Made by a program: the position numbers and the translations under genes
Assembly: GCF_012489685.1 (NCBI RefSeq)
Contig: NC_080042.1
Coordinates: forward strand, 42,026,066-42,090,065
Length of the DNA stretch: 64,000 nucleotides
Source: Lotus japonicus
Lineage: Eukaryota > Streptophyta > Magnoliopsida > Fabales > Fabaceae
Direction: 5' to 3'
In this document: positions 44,258-56,700 of the stretch, piece by piece
How positions within the stretch are numbered: position 1 is the stretch's first letter
How the letters are laid out: every line of letters starts with the position of its first letter
The notes under the pieces: model-generated
Seen by the model: only the letters and a program-made list of their open reading frames with translations
What the model was told of the DNA's origin: nothing
The model's database searches: none

Positions 44258-45632
44258 ACTTCCATGCCCAACTTCTACTCACGAAGGTAAGGGTAACTCG
44301 GTTTTAGAGTGTCTTTGAGTCTTGCCTGCTTTTATCGCACTGCCTGCGTTTGAGATGAAGATGTTTATATTGATTGGCATTGGATTATGATTATTATGCT
44401 TGCAATGTTGTATGCTTGCTTATATTGACTGTTTCTGAGGCTTGTGCCAAATGTTTTCTGAAGGCTTCGGCCGAGTAAACTTATTGAGACGTGTGTCTCC
44501 GTTTTCTGAGAGGCTTCGGCCGTTTACTGGTTTCTGTCATTGAACTGAGTTGGTATGCAATTGAATTGAGTTATGTTCGTTGATAATAGGAATAACATGT
44601 GGTTACTCCGAATTAATCATTGGTTTGGGGATTGTTGTTGACTGACTTGGCATATAGGCTTTGGTTCTTAAGTGGCGATGAGGTGGGTGTGGTCCCACGT
44701 GATTGTCCCGTCTTTCGAGGCGTTATAAAGTGGCAATGAGGTGGGTGTGGTCCCGCGGGATTGTCCCATCTTTCGAGATGTTCTAAAGTGGCGATGAGGT
44801 GGGTGTGGTCCCACGCGATTGTCCCGTCCGGAGTGGCGTAAAGTGGCAATGAGGTGGGTGTGGTCCCGCGTGATTGTCCCGTCTTGAGAGACGTTGCTGA
44901 TCGATCCATTTTGGTAGAAGCATATAGTTGCATTATAGGGAACTAACACCTGACCCTATGTTGTTGGATTTTAGTTATTGGTTTATTGATATCTGAATTG
45001 ATATTATACTGTTGAAGTTTTTGATATTTGAATTGATGTTATATGTTAGGTTGTCGATATCCGAATTGATGTTATATGATTAGGTTGTTGATATATGAGT
45101 TTAGTTATGTTGCTGGTTTATTTACCATGATAGGTAGTTAAATTTGAATAGCATGATTTTCTCTTTCATACATGATAATTGTATGGAGTTAACCCTTTTC
45201 TATTTGCTATTTGTTGTTTGGGCGCTTAACGCTATTAGGCGATGGTGAGCCTTCCGCTGAAGCTTAGCTGTTCGAGTCGGAGACCGTGATCGTGGGCGGT
45301 CGAGTAGAGGTGGATGAAGCAGTTGCTTCTCCCTTTTTGGTGGACTATGTTTGAGTTTCTTTTTCCTTATGAAAACTCTGTTGTTTAAACCTTATTTCGC
45401 CACTGTTAAAGTGTGCGTACTTATTTTGGAAACTTGTTCATGATGATGTAAGACACTATTATTATTATGTCGGGAACGGGTTGTTGAATAAAGTCTATGT
45501 TATATATTCAATTATGTTCAGTTGTTTCGAAAAGGGAAAAAATATATTGTGTTTTCTTAGGATTACGAAATAGTCCTTAGATTTTGTTAGGTAACTAATG
45601 TGACTCCTCAGTTGAGAAACCGGGGTGTTACA
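44258..45632 (+). repeat. Gypsy array LTR 1, 3' part
   Basis: It starts at the gap within the LTR (equivalent to 52077 of LTR 2) and ends GGGGTGTTACA before the PBS. A donor-like AAG|GTAAGG is at 44284-44292. Confidence 0.92.
44670..44896 (+). repeat. Four ~57-bp tandem units, each with a hairpin
   Basis: Units start at 44670, 44728, 44786 and 44841 with 'aagtggcratgaggtgggtg'. Each ends in a small stem-loop: CGTCT-TTCG-AGGCG, CATCT-TTCG-AGATG, CGTCC-GGAG-TGGCG and CGTCT-TGAG-AGACG. The block recurs in LTR 2 (about 52489-52715) and LTR 3 (about 60310-60536). Confidence 0.88.
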
Positions 45633-45636
45633 ATTG

Positions 45637-45648
45637 TGGTATCAGAGC
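45637..45648 (+). other. Primer-binding site, gypsy copy 1
   Basis: TGGTATCAGAGC, complementary to the initiator-Met tRNA, four bases after LTR 1. Confidence 0.9.
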
Positions 45649-45965
45649 TTTGGTTGAGAAAACCAGAGCTTTTGGGTAGAGTGTCTTCTTAAGATGTTTG
45701 AACTCTGAGACCGATTGATGGGGTGTCAATCGGAGGAAGAGTGTGCTTGATTACTATTCATATAAATTATTCTTGAAGGTTGTTTATGGTGAATAACCTT
45801 ATGCTAGTTATCGTTAATTATACATTTGATATAAGTATATACATAGTTAGGTTATTATAGAACTTTGTGTTGTTCTGACCTGAGTTTCTGTTGTGGTCTT
45901 TGACTGTTCATGAAAACAGGAACAGGAGGTTTCCACAGCTGGACGAGACTCAAGGTTCAGACAAC

Positions 45966-48900
45966 ATGAATCCGATGGAGCAAGCTATTGCTAACCTGAC
46001 TGCCCTTATGGCACAACAAGTTACCAACTCCGCTGCAAGGGAGGAAGCTGAAGCTCAACGTGCTGCTACTGCTGCTTTGGTGGCTGCACAAAACCATGCT
46101 GAAGAAAATGCTCGCCGTGTTCAGCGTGAGGAGCGTGAACAAGCTGCTGCTCAGACCAGAGGTCTGAACGATTTCAAGCGTCAGGATCCGCCGAAGTTCT
46201 CTGGGGCTTCGATTCCGGAGGAAGCTGACTTATGGCTCCAGGAGTTGGAGAAGATCTTCACCTTTCTGCGTACCACTGCAGAGATGAAAGTGGATTATGC
46301 GACTTACCTGCTGACTGGTGAAGCTGAGTATTGGTGGCGCGGGGCTAGAGCTATGATGGAAGCCGACCATCAAGCTATCACTTGGGAGTGCTTCCGGGGA
46401 GCTTTCCTGGACAAGTACTTTCCTAAGAGTGCTAGAGCGCCAAGGAAGCACAATTTCTGAGACTCCGTCAAGGAGGCATGACCGTAGCTGAGTATGCTTC
46501 TAAGTTGGAGTCGTTGGCGAAACATTTCCGCTACTTTCGAGGACAGATAGATGAAGGCTATATGTGCGAGCACTTCATTGATGGGCTGAGTTATGAGCTA
46601 CAGAGGGCGGTGCAACCCCTAGGATTGAATCGCTACCAAGTGCTGGTGGAAAAGACCAAGGGAATTGAGGCCATTGATAATGCAAGGGGCAAATTCCAAG
46701 GTCAGAACAAGCTTAACCAAGGAAGTGGAGGTCCGGCTAGGACTAACCAAGGAAGAGGTGACAAGGGTAGGTATTTCCAGAAGAAGCCGTATGTTCGTCC
46801 CCAGGGTAGGGGGACAGCTTCTGGTTCTTTTATCCCACGGGTGGGAATGCTATTGCACCGAGACCTCTAGGAGTGAGTTTGGACGGTGTGACTTGCTTCA
46901 AGTGTAACCAAAAGGGACATTACGCCAGCCACTGTCCCGAGGGTCCTCTGATGTGTTGGAACTGCAACAAGCCAGGCCATCTCGCTAGGGATTGCAGGAT
47001 TCCTAAGGTTGAGGATGCTACAAATGTTGTTGGGGCTAGGAGGCCTACTGCTGGTGGAAGGGTCTACTCAATCAGTGGAACTGAAGCTGAGGAAGACGAT
47101 GGTCTAATCCGCAGTACCTGCGAGATTGCGGGTAATTCCCTTATCGCGCTATTTGATTCTGGTGCTACGCATTCATTTATAGATATAGCTTGTGCGACAA
47201 GGTTAAAGCTAGAAGTGTCGAAGTTACCGTTTGACTTAACAGTGTCTACCCCTGCATCTAAGAGCTTAGTAACTAACACTGCATGTTTGGAATGTCCTTG
47301 GATGTACCTAGATAAGAAGTTTATAGCAAACTTAATCTGTTTACCTCTCAAGGGATTGGATGTGATCATAGGCATGGATTGGTTGTCCCACCATCATGTT
47401 CTTCTTGATTGCGCCAATAAGGTAGTTATCTTTCCCGATGCTGGACTCGCCGAGTTTCTGAACTCGTACTTTTCGAAGCTCTCTTTGAGGAAAGGAGCTT
47501 TGAGTTCTCTCATGTCTACAACCGTAATGGAAGCTAAGGAGAATGGAATACAAGGAATAGCTGTTGTGCAAGAGTTCGAGGATGTGTTCCCCGAAGACGT
47601 ACCCGGAATACCTCCAGTTAGAGATATGGAGTTCACCATTGATATAGTCCCAGACACTGGACCTATATCGATCGCACCTTATCGTATGGCACCGGCAGAA
47701 CTGACGGAGCTGAAGAGTCAACTTGAGGATTTAACCAAGAAGGGGTTTATCCGACCTAGCGTTTCTCCATGGGGAGCGCCAGTGCTACTTGTGAAGAAGA
47801 AAGACGGAAGATCACGACTTTGCGTGGACTATCGACAGTTGAACAAAGTCACGATAAAGAACTGTTATCCGTTGCCGAGGATTGACGACTTGATGGATCA
47901 ATTGAAGGGTGCTGCTATTTTCTCGAAGATTGACCTGAGATCGGGATATCACCAGATTAGAGTCAAAGACGAGGATATCCAAAAGACGGCGCTTAGGACA
48001 CGCTATGGGCACTACGAGTACTTAGTGATGCCGTTTGGAGTTACGAATGCACCAGCTGTATTCATGGATTACATGAATAGGATCTTTCATCCATTCTTGG
48101 ATCGCTTCGTTGTGGTGTTCATCGACGACATCTTGATCTACTCGAGAAATCTTGAAGAACACGAGGAACATCTGCGTCAAGTATTGCAAGTTCTTCGGGA
48201 GAAGGTACTGTATGCTAACGCGGCAAAGTGTGAATTTTGGTTGGAAGAAGTAAAGTTTCTAGGACATGTCATCTCAAAGGAGGGCATTGTTGTGGATCCT
48301 AGTAAAGTAGAAGCGGTACTTGCATGGGACCGTCCTAAGACTGTGACGGATATTAGGAGTTTCATCGGTTTAGCTGGATATTACCGACGATTCATCGAAG
48401 GTTTCGCTAAGATTGCAGGACCATTAACAAAGCTTACTCGGAAGAACCAACCTTTCGCTTGGACAGAGGATTGTGAACAGAGTTTCCAGGATATGAAGGA
48501 GCGCTTGACGACCGCGCCAGTTCTGACTTTACCACAAGAGGAGGAACCCTACGAGGTTTACTGCGATGCTTCGTACCAAGGTTTGGGTTGTGTGTTGATG
48601 CAACACCGAAAGGCTGTGGCTTATTCTTCAAGGCAGTTGAAGATACATGAGCGGAACTATCCTACGCATGATTTGGAGTTAGCGGCTGTGGTATTTGCAC
48701 TCAAGATTTGGAGGCACTATCTTTATGGGAGCACTTTCACTGTTTTTAGTGATCACAAGAGCCTGAAGTACCTGTTCGATCAGAAGGATCTGAATATGAG
48801 ACAAAGGCGTTGGATGGAATTTATCAAGGACTATGATTTCACTTTGTTGTACCACCCAGGAAAAGCAAATGTTGTAGCAGACGCACTGAGTCGCCAGACA

Positions 48901-50453
48901 ATTCATGTTTCATCGCTGATGATTAAGGAATTGGAACTTATCGAGACTTTTCGCGACCTCAGTTTGGGTATGCAAGTGACACCTGGAAAATTGAGCTTTG
49001 GGATGGTGACAATCACTAGTGATTTTCTGAACGAGATCAAGGTGAAGCAACTGTTAGATGAGGAGCTGATCGAGAAATGGAACTTGATCATTTTGGGAAA
49101 AGCGCCGGATTTCGAGGTAGGAACCGACAACATTATGCGTTGCAAAGGACGGGTCTGCGTGCCATTGGACATGGAGTTGAGAAGGATGATCCTTGACGAA
49201 GGTCACAAGAGTAGATTGAGTATTCATCCGGGATCGACAAAGATGTACCAAGATCTAAAGTTGAATTTCTGGTGGCCAAGAATGAAGAAGAATGTAGCAG
49301 ATATGTGGCGGCATGTCTGACATGTCAGAAGGCGAAGATAGAACATCAAAAGCCTGCGGGTATGTTACAGTCACTTGATGTGCCGGAGTGGAAGTGGGAC
49401 AGTATCTCTATGGATTTCGTGGTAGCTTTGCCAGCTACGAGGAAGAGATTTGATTCCATTTGGGTCATTGTGGACCGTCTGACGAAGTCAGCACATTTCA
49501 TACCGGTGAAGACCACGTTCAATGTGGAGGCACTTGCAAAAGTGTATGTCGCTGAGATTGTACGACTTCATGGAGTACCCTCGAGTATTGTTTCTGACAG
49601 AGATCCGAAGTTTACTTCGCATTTCTGGAAGGCCTTGCACGAGGCGCTTGGCACGAAGTTGAGGTTGAGCTCTGCCTATCACCCTCAGACGGATGGGCAG
49701 ACAGAGAGGACGATACAGTCATTGGAAGACTTGCTGCGAGCCTGTGTACTGGATAGTCAAGAAAGCTGGGATGAGCTGTTGCCGTTGATCGAATTTACTT
49801 ATAACAACAATTTTCATGCTAGTATTGGAATGGCACCTTATGAGGCTTTGTATGGGAGGAGATGTAGAACTCCTTTATGTTGGTTTCAAGATGGCGAACA
49901 TCTTCTCGTTGGACCTGAATTAGTACAACAGACTACTGAGAAAGTAAAACAAATACAAGAGAAGATGAGGACGTCACAGAGTCGACAAAAGAGTTATGCT
50001 GACACACGTCGGAGAGAACTGGAGTTCGAGGCGGGAGACCATGTGTTTCTTCGCGTGACACCAACTACCGGAGTGGGAAGGGCGATAAAGTCGAGGAAGC
50101 TGACACCGAAGTTCATTGGACCGTATCAGATTATCGAGCGAGTCGGTAAAGTAGCGTATCGGATTGCGTTGCCACCATTTCTGTCCAAGATTCATGATGT
50201 GCTACACGTGTCACAATTAAGGAAATATATTCCTGATCCCTCTCACATCATCAAGGAAGATGACATCCAACTTAGAGACAACTTGTCTTTTGAAGTGGCA
50301 CCAATGAGGATTGAGGAACGTAGGATCAAGCAGTTGAGGAACAAGCAGGTTCCTCTGGTAAAAGTGATTTGGAACCAAGTCACGGGCGATGCTACTTGGG
50401 AACTAGAAGAGAAGATGAAGGAACAGTATCCGGAACTCTTCACTGAGCCTTAA
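45966..50453 (+). pseudogene. gag-pol: Gypsy copy 1 Gag-Pol, three frameshifts
   Basis: The ATG at 45966 (MNPMEQAIANLTALMAQQ) follows an acceptor-like AACAG at 45919. Gag has PPKFSG and AEYWWRG capsid motifs and two knuckles ([28 protein letters not shown]). Then come protease [10 protein letters not shown] (~47148), RT (CVDYRQLNK ~47823, FIDDILIYS ~48119), RNase H (YCDASYQG ~48558), integrase with HHCC and D-D-E motifs ([23 protein letters not shown]) and a C-terminal chromodomain-like segment ([19 protein letters not shown], ~50355). Single-base losses near 46437 and 46828 break gag; a shift near 49297 lies in the integrase zinc finger. The first two are absent in copy 2 and may be sequencing errors; the third is shared. 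Gag and Pol would otherwise be one polyprotein. Confidence 0.9.
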
Positions 50454-50454
50454 A

Positions 50455-50490
50455 TTTCGAGGACGAAACTTTCTTTTTGGGGGGTAGTAT
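50455..50490 (+). other. Hairpin and polypurine tract, gypsy copy 1
   Basis: TTTCG-AGGA-CGAAA starts two bases after the pol stop and is followed by CTTTCTTTTTGGGGGGTAGTAT and LTR 2. It is repeated at 58274-58309 in copy 2, and a longer-stem version is at 7284 in the Gag-only element. Confidence 0.7.
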
Positions 50491-53451
50491 TGTAAGACCC
50501 AAAATTTTAGAATTAAATAGATAAATGATTTCCAGCTCACGCATAGGATTCTGTGTAAGCGTGAGAGGAACTTGACTCGTGTTTAATGTTTGGATTAATA
50601 TTAAGAAGAGGAAAGTTCAGGAAATGACTAAGAATAGTAACATAGTCGTTATAGGCTACGGCACGAGTTTCATTCATTTCTGCCTTAGGGCAAAACCGTT
50701 AGTAAACGACTAATTTGCACTTAAAGACACGATGGGAAACTAATTCCAAAAATCTTCAGAGAAATGTTAGAACTTCTCTTAATCCTTCCATAATAAGCGT
50801 TTCGATACGAAACCCTGGAATTTACGAACACTCATTTCCTATTCGGAGCTTCAAACGAAGATTCCACACGCGTACGCCCACTCTAATCGACGTTCCAAAT
50901 CTTTCTTCAGAAGGAAGTTTCTACATCCGAGGTCAAAATCAAAAAGTGCATAAAGTGCATTTTAAGCCGGTAAACATTAAAAAACAAGCCTCGAAAACCA
51001 AAAATCATATTGATATTTCTTTGAAGAATTAGAAGATTCAGCGGGAAGAATATCGTGTCTAAAATACGTTGGAATCAGTAGGAAAAATCGGAATCGCGAA
51101 ATAATCATTTTCTCACGTTTTCAATTTCCTATAAATAGGACTTCAAAAAATGAAAAAAATCAAAAAAAAAATCACACAACACACACACACGGCCGTGAAC
51201 TTCTTGGAGGAAAGGAAGAGATTTGATTTTTTCCGGTTCTTGCCTGATCGTCGCTCTGTTCGTTGCTACGCGTAGGCTTCAAGGTACTGATGTTATTTCT
51301 TTCTTCTGATCTTAAATTTTGTCGCTTTTCTCTATGTCTTTCTGTGCTCAAAGTTTTGAGCTTTTTGTAAAACTGTCCAAATAACTTGATTTTAGTGTCT
51401 AAACTTATTCCCTGCGTTCCCCTGAGCATGTTTAGCGGATTACATTTTGCCGAATGTCGCCGAAATGCCGCCGGAATTCATTTCTGTAGGAAATACCCAT
51501 TTTTGGCTAAAGTTCCGTCCTTTGGGCTTAAAACTCTCGACTGAGCTTAGCGTTAGTAGGATTAGTCGTCATAATCGTCGTTGGTGTCGACCCCATCTAA
51601 TTTGTTTTTCGAAATTTCAGTTTTGAATTTCTGAGCTAAAAATATTGACCAAAATACCCCTGCGACAGTTTTCGACCCGATAATTTTTCTGAGAGTTTCC
51701 CTGGCCTAGATATCGCCTAGGAATACCTAGGAATCGATTTAGACCGAAGAAAAAGTTCGGAAACCCTATTTTACATAGTGGCCGAAACCTATTGCTTAGG
51801 GTACCGTGTCCAAAAATAATTTTTGAGTCTCTATGACCTGAGCCATTGCGTAGCTCTTTTGATTGTCGAAATTTTGGCGCTGGTTTCATGTCATTCCGAG
51901 TTCTGTAGCTCGAGTTATGCTCGTTTTAGCGAACGAAGTTCCGTTGTCAATTCGTGCCTTAAGAGGAACTCTGAAGCTTTAAAAGCTTTCTTTCCGGTTT
52001 CGATTAGCGTTATTAGATAGTGTTACTTCTAGTAGGGCTTGTGTTGATGATTGTGTTTCCTTGTTCTAGGTTCACAACTTCCATGCCCAACTTCTACTCA
52101 CGAAGGTAAGGGTAACTCGGTTTTAGAGTGTCTTTGAGTCTTGCCTGCTTTTATCGCACTGCCTGCGTTTGAGATGAAGATGTTTATATTGATTGGCATT
52201 GGATTATGATTATTATGCTTGCAATGTTGTATGCTTGCTTATATTGACTGTTTCTGAGGCTTGTGCCAAATGTTTTCTGAAGGCTTCGGCCGAGTAAACT
52301 TATTGAGACGTGTGTCTCCGTTTTCTGAGAGGCTTCGGCCGTTTACTGGTTTCTGTCATTGAACTGAGTTGGTATGCAATTGAATTGAGTTATGTTCGTT
52401 GATAATAGGAATAACATGTGGTTACTCCGAATTAATCATTGGTTTGGGGATTGTTGTTGACTGACTTGGCATATAGGCTTTGGTTCTTAAGTGGCGATGA
52501 GGTGGGTGTGGTCCCACGTGATTGTCCCGTCTTTCGAGGCGTTATAAAGTGGCAATGAGGTGGGTGTGGTCCCGCGGGATTGTCCCATCTTTCGAGATGT
52601 TCTAAAGTGGCGATGAGGTGGGTGTGGTCCCACGCGATTGTCCCGTCCGGAGTGGCGTAAAGTGGCAATGAGGTGGGTGTGGTCCCGCGTGATTGTCCCG
52701 TCTTGAGAGACGTTGCTGATCGATCCATTTTGGTAGAAGCATATAGTTGCATTATAGGGAACTAACACCTGACCCTATGTTGTTGGATTTTAGTTATTGG
52801 TTTATTGATATCTGAATTGATATTATACTGTTGAAGTTTTTGATATTTGAATTGATGTTATATGTTAGGTTGTCGATATCCGAATTGATGTTATATGATT
52901 AGGTTGTTGATATATGAGTTTAGTTATGTTGCTGGTTTATTTACCATGATAGGTAGTTAAATTTGAATAGCATGATTTTCTCTTTCATACATGATAATTG
53001 TATGGAGTTAACCCTTTTCTATTTGCTATTTGTTGTTTGGGCGCTTAACGCTATTAGGCGATGGTGAGCCTTCCGCTGAAGCTTAGCTGTTCGAGTCGGA
53101 GACCGTGATCGTGGGCGGTCGAGTAGAGGTGGATGAAGCAGTTGCTTCTCCCTTTTTGGTGGACTATGTTTGAGTTTCTTTTTCCTTATGAAAACTCTGT
53201 TGTTTAAACCTTATTTCGCCACTGTTAAAGTGTGCGTACTTATTTTGGAAACTTGTTCATGATGATGTAAGACACTATTATTATTATGTCGGGAACGGGT
53301 TGTTGAATAAAGTCTATGTTATATATTCAATTATGTTCAGTTGTTTCGAAAAGGGAAAAAATATATTGTGTTTTCTTAGGATTACGAAATAGTCCTTAGA
53401 TTTTGTTAGGTAACTAATGTGACTCCTCAGTTGAGAAACCGGGGTGTTACA
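50491..53451 (+). repeat. Gypsy array LTR 2, complete
   Basis: TGTAAGACCC to GGGGTGTTACA, 2,961 bp, serving as the 3' LTR of copy 1 and the 5' LTR of copy 2. It carries TATAAATA at 51130, a donor-like AAG|GTAAGG at 52103-52111 and the four-unit block. Several blocks (for example 'accaaaatacccctgcgac' at ~51648) are shared with the LTR of the Gag-only element. The short ORFs inside are unsupported. Confidence 0.95.
51130..51137 (+). promoter_or_regulatory. TATA box of gypsy LTR 2
   Basis: TATAAATA in 'ttcctataaataggac'; the same box is at 58947-58954 in LTR 3. Confidence 0.7.
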
Positions 53452-53455
53452 ATTG

Positions 53456-53467
53456 TGGTATCAGAGC
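53456..53467 (+). other. Primer-binding site, gypsy copy 2
   Basis: TGGTATCAGAGC, as in copy 1, four bases after LTR 2. Confidence 0.9.
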
Positions 53468-53783
53468 TTTGGTTGAGAAAACCAGAGCTTTTGGGTAGAG
53501 TGTCTTCTTAAGATGTTTGAACTCTGAGACCGATTGATGGGGTGTCAATCGGAGGAAGAGTGTGCTTGATTACTATTCATATAAATTATTCTTGAAGGTT
53601 GTTTATGGTGAATAACCTTATGCTAGTTATCGTTAATTATACATTTGATATAAGTATATACATAGTTAGTTATTATAGAACTTTGTGTTGTTCTGACCTG
53701 AGTTTCTGTTGTGGTCTTTGACTGTTCATGAAAACAGGAACAGGAGGTTTCCACAGCTGGACGAGACTCAAGGTTCAGACAAC

Positions 53784-56700
53784 ATGAATCCGATGGAGCA
53801 AGCTATTGCTAACCTGACTGCCCTTATGGCACAACAAGTTACCAACTCCGCTGCAAGGGAGGAAGCTGAAGCTCAACGTGCTGCTACTGCTGCTTTGGTG
53901 GCTGCACAAAACCATGCTGAAGAAAATGCTCGCCGTGTTCAGCGTGAGGAGCGTGAACAAGCTGCTGCTCAGACCAGAGGTCTGAACGATTTCAAGCGTC
54001 AGGATCCGCCGAAGTTCTCTGGGGCTTCGATCCGGAGGAAGCTGACTTATGGCTCCAGGAGTTGGAGAAGATCTTCACCTTTCTGCGTACCACTGCAGAG
54101 ATGAAAGTGGATTATGCGACTTACCTGCTGACTGGTGAAGCTGAGTATTGGTGGCGCGGGGCTAGAGCTATGATGGAAGCCGACCATCAAGCTATCACTT
54201 GGGAGTGCTTCCGGGGAGCTTTCCTGGACAAGTACTTTCCTAAGAGTGCTAGAGCCGCCAAGGAAGCACAATTTCTGAGACTCCGTCAAGGAGGCATGAC
54301 CGTAGCTGAGTATGCTTCTAAGTTGGAGTCGTTGGCGAAACATTTCCGCTACTTTCGAGGACAGATAGATGAAGGCTATATGTGCGAGCACTTCATTGAT
54401 GGGCTGAGTTATGAGCTACAGAGGGCGGTGCAACCCCTAGGATTGAATCGCTACCAAGTGCTGGTGGAAAAGACCAAGGGAATTGAGGCCATTGATAATG
54501 CAAGGGGCAAATTCCAAGGTCAGAACAAGCTTAACCAAGGAAGTGGAGGTCCGGCTAGGACTAACCAAGGAAGAGGTGACAAGGGTAGGTATTTCCAGAA
54601 GAAGCCGTATGTTCGTCCCCAGGGTAGGGGGACAGCTTCTGGTTCTTTTTATCCCACGGGTGGGAATGCTATTGCACCGAGACCTCTAGGAGTGAGTTTG
54701 GACGGTGTGACTTGCTTCAAGTGTAACCAAAAGGGACATTACGCCAGCCACTGTCCCGAGGGTCCTCTGATGTGTTGGAACTGCAACAAGCCAGGCCATC
54801 TCGCTAGGGATTGCAGGATTCCTAAGGTTGAGGATGCTACAAATGTTGTTGGGGCTAGGAGGCCTACTGCTGGTGGAAGGGTCTACTCAATCAGTGGAAC
54901 TGAAGCTGAGGAAGACGATGGTCTAATCCGCAGTACCTGCGAGATTGCGGGTAATTCCCTTATCGCGCTATTTGATTCTGGTGCTACGCATTCATTTATA
55001 GATATAGCTTGTGCGACAAGGTTAAAGCTAGAAGTGTCGAAGTTACCGTTTGACTTAACAGTGTCTACCCCTGCATCTAAGAGCTTAGTAACTAACACTG
55101 CATGTTTGGAATGTCCTTGGATGTACCTAGATAAGAAGTTTATAGCAAACTTAATCTGTTTACCTCTCAAGGGATTGGATGTGATCATAGGCATGGATTG
55201 GTTGTCCCACCATCATGTTCTTCTTGATTGCGCCAATAAGGTAGTTATCTTTCCCGATGCTGGACTCGCCGAGTTTCTGAACTCGTACTTTTCGAAGCTC
55301 TCTTTGAGGAAAGGAGCTTTGAGTTCTCTCATGTCTACAACCGTAATGGAAGCTAAGGAGAATGGAATACAAGGAATAGCTGTTGTGCAAGAGTTCGAGG
55401 ATGTGTTCCCCGAAGACGTACCCGGAATACCTCCAGTTAGAGATATGGAGTTCACCATTGATATAGTCCCAGACACTGGACCTATATCGATCGCACCTTA
55501 TCGTATGGCACCGGCAGAACTGACGGAGCTGAAGAGTCAACTTGAGGATTTAACCAAGAAGGGGTTTATCCGACCTAGCGTTTCTCCATGGGGAGCGCCA
55601 GTGCTACTTGTGAAGAAGAAAGACGGAAGATCACGACTTTGCGTGGACTATCGACAGTTGAACAAAGTCACGATAAAGAACTGTTATCCGTTGCCGAGGA
55701 TTGACGACTTGATGGATCAATTGAAGGGTGCTGCTATTTTCTCGAAGATTGACCTGAGATCGGGATATCACCAGATTAGAGTCAAAGACGAGGATATCCA
55801 AAAGACGGCGCTTAGGACACGCTATGGGCACTACGAGTACTTAGTGATGCCGTTTGGAGTTACGAATGCACCAGCTGTATTCATGGATTACATGAATAGG
55901 ATCTTTCATCCATTCTTGGATCGCTTCGTTGTGGTGTTCATCGACGACATCTTGATCTACTCGAGAAATCTTGAAGAACACGAGGAACATCTGCGTCAAG
56001 TATTGCAAGTTCTTCGGGAGAAGGTACTGTATGCTAACGCGGCAAAGTGTGAATTTTGGTTGGAAGAAGTAAAGTTTCTAGGACATGTCATCTCAAAGGA
56101 GGGCATTGTTGTGGATCCTAGTAAAGTAGAAGCGGTACTTGCATGGGACCGTCCTAAGACTGTGACGGATATTAGAAGTTTCATCGGTTTAGCTGGATAT
56201 TACCGACGATTCATCGAAGGTTTCGCTAAGATTGCAGGACCATTAACAAAGCTTACTCGGAAGAACCAACCTTTCGCTTGGACAGAGGATTGTGAACAGA
56301 GTTTCCAGGATATGAAGGAGCGCTTGACGACCGCGCCAGTTCTGACTTTACCACAAGAGGAGGAACCCTACGAGGTTTACTGCGATGCTTCGTACCAAGG
56401 TTTGGGTTGTGTGTTGATGCAACACCGAAAGGCTGTGGCTTATTCTTCAAGGCAGTTGAAGATACATGAGCGGAACTATCCTACGCATGATTTGGAGTTA
56501 GCGGCTGTGGTATTTGCACTCAAGATTTGGAGGCACTATCTTTATGGGAGCACTTTCACTGTTTTTAGTGATCACAAGAGCCTGAAGTACCTGTTCGATC
56601 AGAAGGATCTGAATATGAGACAAAGGCGTTGGATGGAATTTATCAAGGACTATGATTTCACTTTGTTGTACCACCCAGGAAAAGCAAATGTTGTAGCAGA

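Noticed and set aside
44124..44318. ORFs running through runs of N here and at 61247-61489
   Set aside because: They cross assembly gaps and have no meaning as coding sequence.
44670..44896. Regular repeat-spacer look suggestive of a CRISPR array
   Set aside because: Units are contiguous tandem copies inside a plant LTR without unique spacers.
44613..44949. Two repetitive minus-strand ORFs over the tandem units, repeated at 52432 and 60253
   Set aside because: They are products of the ~57-bp repeat read in frames without stops; copies are identical because the LTRs are.
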